Below are positions 60,357 to 64,000 of a DNA stretch of 64,000 nt, one piece after another. Position 1 is the stretch's first letter, and each line of letters opens with the position of its first letter. The notes beneath the pieces are model-generated. The model was not told the origin of the DNA and searched no databases. It saw only the letters and a program-made list of their open reading frames with translations. Made by a program: the position numbers and the translations under genes. Source of the stretch: UBA4416 sp038327195 (GTDB lineage: Bacteria > Bacteroidota > Bacteroidia > B-17B0 > Aurantibacillaceae); NCBI GenBank assembly GCA_038327195.1, contig JBBQKU010000006.1, positions 105,879 through 169,878 of the forward strand. The letters are read 5' to 3'.

Positions 60357-61049
60357 ATGGCAACGTTAACTAAAAAAAGAAAAGTAGCAGACGCTAAGTT
60401 CGATCCGAACAAAGCACACACTGTAGCTGAAGCTTCAAAAGTTGTGAAAGAAATCACAACTACAAAATTTGATGCATCCGTGGATCTTGCGATCCGTTTA
60501 GGAGTTGATCCTCGTAAAGCTAATCAAATGGTTCGTGGAACTGTTACCTTACCTCACGGTACTGGTAAAGTATTGCGCGTTTTAGCAATTGTTACTCCTG
60601 ATAAGGAAGCAGAAGCTAGAGCAGCAGGTGCGGATTTCGTTGGATTAGACGAATACATCGAAAAAATTAAAAACGGGTGGACAGATGTCGACGTAATTAT
60701 CACTATGCCTTCAGTAATGGGTAAAGTTGGTGCATTAGGTCGTGTATTAGGTCCTCGTGGTTTAATGCCTAACCCTAAAACAGGAACTGTAACCATGGAT
60801 ATTGGTAAAGCAGTAACTGATTCTAAGGGTGGTAAAATTGATTTTAAAGTAGACAAAGCTGGAATTGTACACACAGGAATTGGTAGAGCATCTTTCGACG
60901 CTCAAAAATTAACTGAAAACGCAATGGAAGTTTTACAAGCTATCGTAAAATTAAAACCATCGTCTGCAAGAGGTACCTATGTTAGATCGGTATACATGAG
61001 CAGTACTATGAGTTCGGGTATTTTAATCGATCCAAAAACATTTAATTAA
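60357..61049 (+). CDS. rplA: 50S ribosomal protein L1
   Basis: 230 residues, full length. It contains MPSVMGKVGALGRVLGPRGLMP and the TGTVTMDIG motif. It binds 23S rRNA at the L1 stalk and, in other bacteria, its own operon mRNA. rplJ follows with only 18 bases between. Confidence 0.97.
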   Translation: MATLTKKRKVADAKFDPNKAHTVAEASKVVKEITTTKFDASVDLAIRLGVDPRKANQMVRGTVTLPHGTGKVLRVLAIVTPDKEAEARAAGADFVGLDEYIEKIKNGWTDVDVIITMPSVMGKVGALGRVLGPRGLMPNPKTGTVTMDIGKAVTDSKGGKIDFKVDKAGIVHTGIGRASFDAQKLTENAMEVLQAIVKLKPSSARGTYVRSVYMSSTMSSGILIDPKTFN

Positions 61050-61067
61050 TAAACAAACTTTATTACT

Positions 61068-61580
61068 ATGAACAAACAAGAAAAAACACAAGAAATAGAT
61101 CGTTTACTTGGCATTTTAAATGCTAATACAAAAATCTATTTAGCAGATTGTTCTTCTTTGTCAGTAGAAAAGGTAAATCAATTACGCCGTTCTTGTTATG
61201 AGAAAAACGTGAAGATGACTGTTGTTAAAAACACTTTATTAGCGAAAGCTTTAGAGCGTGCTAACGATAGCAACCTAGCGCAACTTATACCAGCACTAAA
61301 AGGCCAAACAGCTTTAATCTTAACAGAAACATCTAATGTTCCAGCTAAGTTAATTAAAGAGTTTCGCAAAGGAACTGATAAACCTCAATTAAAAGCAGCT
61401 TATGTTGAAGACATGATCTTTATCGGTGACGATAAATTAAATGCTTTAGCAGGATTGAAATCGAAAAACGAATTAATTGGCGATATTATTGGCTTATTAC
61501 AAGCTCCAATACAACGCGTAATTGGTGGTTTAGAGAATAAATTCAAGGATGCAGCAGCAACGGAAGAAGCAGCAGCTTAA
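61068..61580 (+). CDS. rplJ: 50S ribosomal protein L10
   Basis: 170 residues, full length; N-terminal globular part and C-terminal Ala-rich tail that binds L7/L12 dimers. The 18-base gap after rplA leaves no room for a separate L10 leader, so any L10 control would have to lie within rplA or upstream. Confidence 0.96.
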   Translation: MNKQEKTQEIDRLLGILNANTKIYLADCSSLSVEKVNQLRRSCYEKNVKMTVVKNTLLAKALERANDSNLAQLIPALKGQTALILTETSNVPAKLIKEFRKGTDKPQLKAAYVEDMIFIGDDKLNALAGLKSKNELIGDIIGLLQAPIQRVIGGLENKFKDAAATEEAAA

Positions 61581-61608
61581 TTGGTACTGAATAAAAAGAA
61601 TAAATCAT

Positions 61609-61625
61609 GCTTACGTAAGGTAAGC
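61609..61625 (+). promoter_or_regulatory. Hairpin between rplJ and rplL
   Basis: GCTTAC/GTAAGC stem with a 5-base loop in the 92-base spacer, no T-run. A processing or stability element is possible, given that rplL product is needed in excess. Confidence 0.4.
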
Positions 61626-61672
61626 GAAAAACAATTAAATTAATAATAAAAACAAATTAAACTAATAAAAAA

Positions 61673-62041
61673 ATGGCAGACGTAAAAGCAATCGCTGAAA
61701 CATTAGTAAACTTGACAGTTAAAGAAGTTCAAGAATTAGCAACAGTATTAAAAGACGAATACGGAATTGAACCAGCAGCAGCAGCAGTAGTTGTATCTGC
61801 AGGTGGAGGCGGTGACGCAGCAGCAGCAAAAACATCTTTTGATGTTATTTTGTTAGAAGCTGGTGCAGCTAAATTAGGTGTAGTTAAAGTTGTAAAAGAC
61901 TTAACAGGTTTAGGATTAAAAGAAGCTAAAGATTTAGTTGACGGTGCTCCAAAACCAGTTAAAGAAGGTATCTCTAAAGAAGAAGCAGAGTCTATCAAAA
62001 AGACTTTAGAAGAAGCTGGTGCAAAAGTAGAAGTAAAATAA
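61673..62041 (+). CDS. rplL: 50S ribosomal protein L7/L12
   Basis: 122 residues: N-terminal dimerisation helices, an Ala/Gly hinge (residues about 35-52) and the C-terminal factor-binding domain (GLGLKEAKDLVDGAPKPVK). Normal length. Confidence 0.97.
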   Translation: MADVKAIAETLVNLTVKEVQELATVLKDEYGIEPAAAAVVVSAGGGGDAAAAKTSFDVILLEAGAAKLGVVKVVKDLTGLGLKEAKDLVDGAPKPVKEGISKEEAESIKKTLEEAGAKVEVK

Positions 62042-62056
62042 TTTACTTACAAAACT

Positions 62057-62103
62057 AAGGCGTTAGGGTGTGTTTGCTAGTCAAAACACCTTAACCCTTT
62101 TTT
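62057..62103 (+). terminator. Attenuator between rplL and rpoB
   Basis: Stem GTTAGGGTGTGTTT (62062-62075) with AAAACACCTTAAC (62083-62095), about 13 pairs with one bulge, followed by TTTTTT at 62098-62103. Likely a partial terminator separating ribosomal proteins from rpoB, as known in E. coli. Confidence 0.75.
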
Positions 62104-62162
62104 CTATTTTTAGTAATTTGTCGTGAATCTTTTAAGAATACTAACTAATTAACTTAATCACA

Positions 62163-64000
62163 TTGGCTACACAAATAAAAAAATCACAGAGAATTAACTT
62201 CTCTTCGAACAAATTTCCAATTGAATATCCAGATTTTTTGGATATACAAGTGAAATCTTTTCAAGATTTCTTTCAATTAGAAACAACACCAGACAATCGT
62301 AAAAACGAAGGTTTATTCCGAGTGTTTGCCGAAAACTTTCCTATCTCTGATGCGAGAAACAATTTCGTATTAGAATTTTTGGATTATTTCGTAGATCCAC
62401 CACGCTATGCTCTTGAAGAGTGTATTAGCCGTGGCTTAACTTATTCAGTGCCTTTAAAAGCTAAATTAAAGCTTTATTGTACTGATCCTGAACATGAAGA
62501 TTTTGAAACCATCGTACAGGATGTTTATTTAGGAACAATACCATACATGACTCCGAAAGGTTCTTTCGTAATTAACGGAGCTGAGCGTGTTATCGTTTCT
62601 CAATTACATCGTTCACCAGGTGTGTTTTTCGGCCAAAGCCGTCACGCCAATGGTACTAAATTATATAGTGCTCGTGTTATCCCTTTCAAAGGTTCTTGGA
62701 TTGAATTTGCTACAGACATTAATAATGTGATGTATGCATACATTGATCGTAAGAAAAAATTACCTGTAACCACGTTATTACGTGCTATCGGTTTTGAAAG
62801 TGATAAACAAATTTTAGAAATATTTGGTCTTGCTGATGAAGTGAAAGTTTCAAAAGCTGGATTAAAACGTGAAGTAGGTCGTAGATTAGCAGCTCGTGTA
62901 TTAAAAACATGGATTGAAGATTTCGTTGATGAGGATACTGGAGAAGTTGTTTCTATTGAGCGTAACGAAGTTATTGTAGATCGTGAAACGATTTTAGATG
63001 ATATTCACATTGACTTAATTGCTGATGCTGGTGTAAAATCTATTATCTTGCACAAAGAAGACGTAAACACGGCTGATTTTGCTATTATCTACAATACATT
63101 ACAAAAAGATTCTACAAACTCTGAAAAAGAAGCAATCGAGTATATCTACCGTTTACTTCGTAATGCCGAACCACCTGATGAAGAAACAGCTCGTGGTGTT
63201 ATTGATAAATTATTTTTCTCTGACAAACGTTATGATTTAGGAGAAGTAGGTCGTTTCCGTATCAACAAAAAGTTGAACATTGATATTCCTATGAATATTC
63301 GTGTATTAACTAAAGAAGATATTATCTTAATCATGAAATATTTGATTGAGTTAATTAATTCTAAAACTGATGTGGATGATATTGATCACTTGTCTAATCG
63401 TCGTGTTCGTACTGTTGGTGAACAATTATTCTCTCAATTTGGTGTTGGTTTAGCACGTATGGCTCGTACTATTCGTGAGCGTATGAATGTTCGTGATAAC
63501 GAAGTATTTACTCCAACGGATTTGATTAATGCAAAAACATTATCTTCTGTAATTAATTCGTTCTTCGGAACAAATCAATTATCTCAGTTCATGGATCAAA
63601 CCAACCCATTATCGGAAATTACGCATAAGCGTCGTTTATCGGCACTAGGGCCAGGTGGTTTATCTCGTGAGCGTGCAGGTTTTGAGGTTCGTGACGTTCA
63701 CTACACTCACTATGGTCGTCTTTGTACTATCGAAACACCAGAGGGACCAAACATTGGTTTGATTTCTTCTTTATGTGTTTTCGCTAAAGTTAATAAATTA
63801 GGTTTTATTGAAACACCTTACCGTACAGTTACTAATGGTAAATTAGATTTCAACAAACCAGTAATTTATTTAACTGCCGAAGAAGAAGATCAAAAAAATA
63901 TTGCTCAGGCAAACGTTGAATTAGATGAAAAAGGAAATATCATAAGTGATAAAGTAACCTTACGTTATGAAGGTGATTTCCCAATTCTTGATGCGGAAAA
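62163..64000 (+). CDS. rpoB: RNA polymerase beta subunit, partial (runs off window; TTG start)
   Basis: The frame opens after a TAA at 62142 with no ATG until far inside; TTG at 62163 gives MATQIKKSQRINFSSNKF (TTG read as Met), the normal RpoB start. 612 codons are visible. Domains: N-terminal beta1/beta2 lobes, with DVYLGTIPYMTPKGSFVING and DDIDHLSNRRVRTVGEQL. The rifampicin pocket is wild type at the usual resistance sites (LSQFMDQTNPLSEITHKRRL followed by SALGPGGL), predicting no resistance there. Thr replaces a normally conserved Pro in RLCTIETPEG. The C-terminal part, which completes the active site, lies outside. Confidence 0.95.
   Translation, partial: MATQIKKSQRINFSSNKFPIEYPDFLDIQVKSFQDFFQLETTPDNRKNEGLFRVFAENFPISDARNNFVLEFLDYFVDPPRYALEECISRGLTYSVPLKAKLKLYCTDPEHEDFETIVQDVYLGTIPYMTPKGSFVINGAERVIVSQLHRSPGVFFGQSRHANGTKLYSARVIPFKGSWIEFATDINNVMYAYIDRKKKLPVTTLLRAIGFESDKQILEIFGLADEVKVSKAGLKREVGRRLAARVLKTWIEDFVDEDTGEVVSIERNEVIVDRETILDDIHIDLIADAGVKSIILHKEDVNTADFAIIYNTLQKDSTNSEKEAIEYIYRLLRNAEPPDEETARGVIDKLFFSDKRYDLGEVGRFRINKKLNIDIPMNIRVLTKEDIILIMKYLIELINSKTDVDDIDHLSNRRVRTVGEQLFSQFGVGLARMARTIRERMNVRDNEVFTPTDLINAKTLSSVINSFFGTNQLSQFMDQTNPLSEITHKRRLSALGPGGLSRERAGFEVRDVHYTHYGRLCTIETPEGPNIGLISSLCVFAKVNKLGFIETPYRTVTNGKLDFNKPVIYLTAEEEDQKNIAQANVELDEKGNIISDKVTLRYEGDFPILDAE

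Noticed and set aside
61729..61998. Minus-strand 89-residue ORF inside rplL
   Set aside because: Antisense shadow of a conserved ribosomal gene; Ala/Pro/Ser-rich without features.

Overview
The window is a low-GC (roughly one third G+C) chromosomal stretch from a member of the Bacteroidota. The evidence is convergent: type IX secretion (T9SS) C-terminal sorting domains on three proteins, a GldM/PorM homologue, an alternative complex III plus cytochrome oxidase operon with Bacteroidota-type subunits, DUF4296 and DUF2304 proteins, and promoters of the Bacteroidota type (TTTG, about 19 bp, TAnnTTTG) in place of sigma70 boxes. The order cannot be fixed from sequence alone. Nothing looks like a plasmid, prophage, insertion sequence or CRISPR array.

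Layout. 1-2432: end of a cell-envelope glycosylation cluster (partial GT-C-like membrane protein, GT2 glycosyltransferase, DUF2304 protein). 2508-4456 (minus): superoxide dismutase, ribulose-phosphate epimerase, thymidine kinase. 4542-6832: two unassigned proteins and a secreted M28 peptidase. 6908-9376: a tightly packed hotdog dehydratase-like / ABC exporter unit behind a consensus promoter. 9378-11842 (minus): M20 amidohydrolase, DUF4296 lipoprotein and a B12-binding MerR (CarH/LitR-type) regulator in an overlapping chain. 12083-23711: the respiratory operon actABCDEF-coxBA, ending in a strong terminator. 23779-25449 (minus): a gldM gene standing alone. 25592-29453: aspartate kinase, CorA, a beta-barrel protein and an ECF sigma factor. 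29726-36809: lysS, a lipoprotein, gmk, then a MacAB-like export set. 36830-40856: GNAT, a small unknown, a thioredoxin-like ferredoxin, an SDR protein and glmS. 40857-43101: a degenerate fragment, a collagen-like surface protein and a short T9SS-sorted protein. 43282-45814 (minus): a LytTR regulator and HisKA_2 sensor kinase. 46061-47670: a second ECF sigma factor with three small membrane or exported proteins. 47903-50777: a diheme cytochrome / Rieske / porin operon. 50813-54392 (minus): RluD, a large T9SS-sorted protein and a PASTA protein. 54521-56602: a secreted CotH-type protein. 56770-64000: the translation/transcription block, with tRNA-Thr, Tyr, Gly and Thr, tuf, tRNA-Trp, secE, nusG, rplK, rplA, rplJ, rplL and the start of rpoB.

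How the parts fit. ActABCDEF takes electrons from menaquinol and passes them, via its own cytochrome domains, to the CuA/heme-copper oxidase encoded just downstream. GldM belongs to the T9SS motor that exports the CTD-bearing proteins at 42619, 51876 and 54521. The MerR-B12 protein and the ECF sigma factor at 28953 resemble the pair that controls light/carotenoid responses in other Bacteroidota. Their two upstream regions share a TGTTTA/TAAACA inverted motif, which suggests a regulatory link.

The best candidates for something undescribed are: the diheme-Rieske-porin operon; the sigma factor with its set of small proteins sharing an acidic C-terminal motif; the repeated TGTTTA operator-like array; and the solitary gldM. 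Most of the rest is ordinary housekeeping. Protein family assignments were made by eye from motifs; no database search was run.
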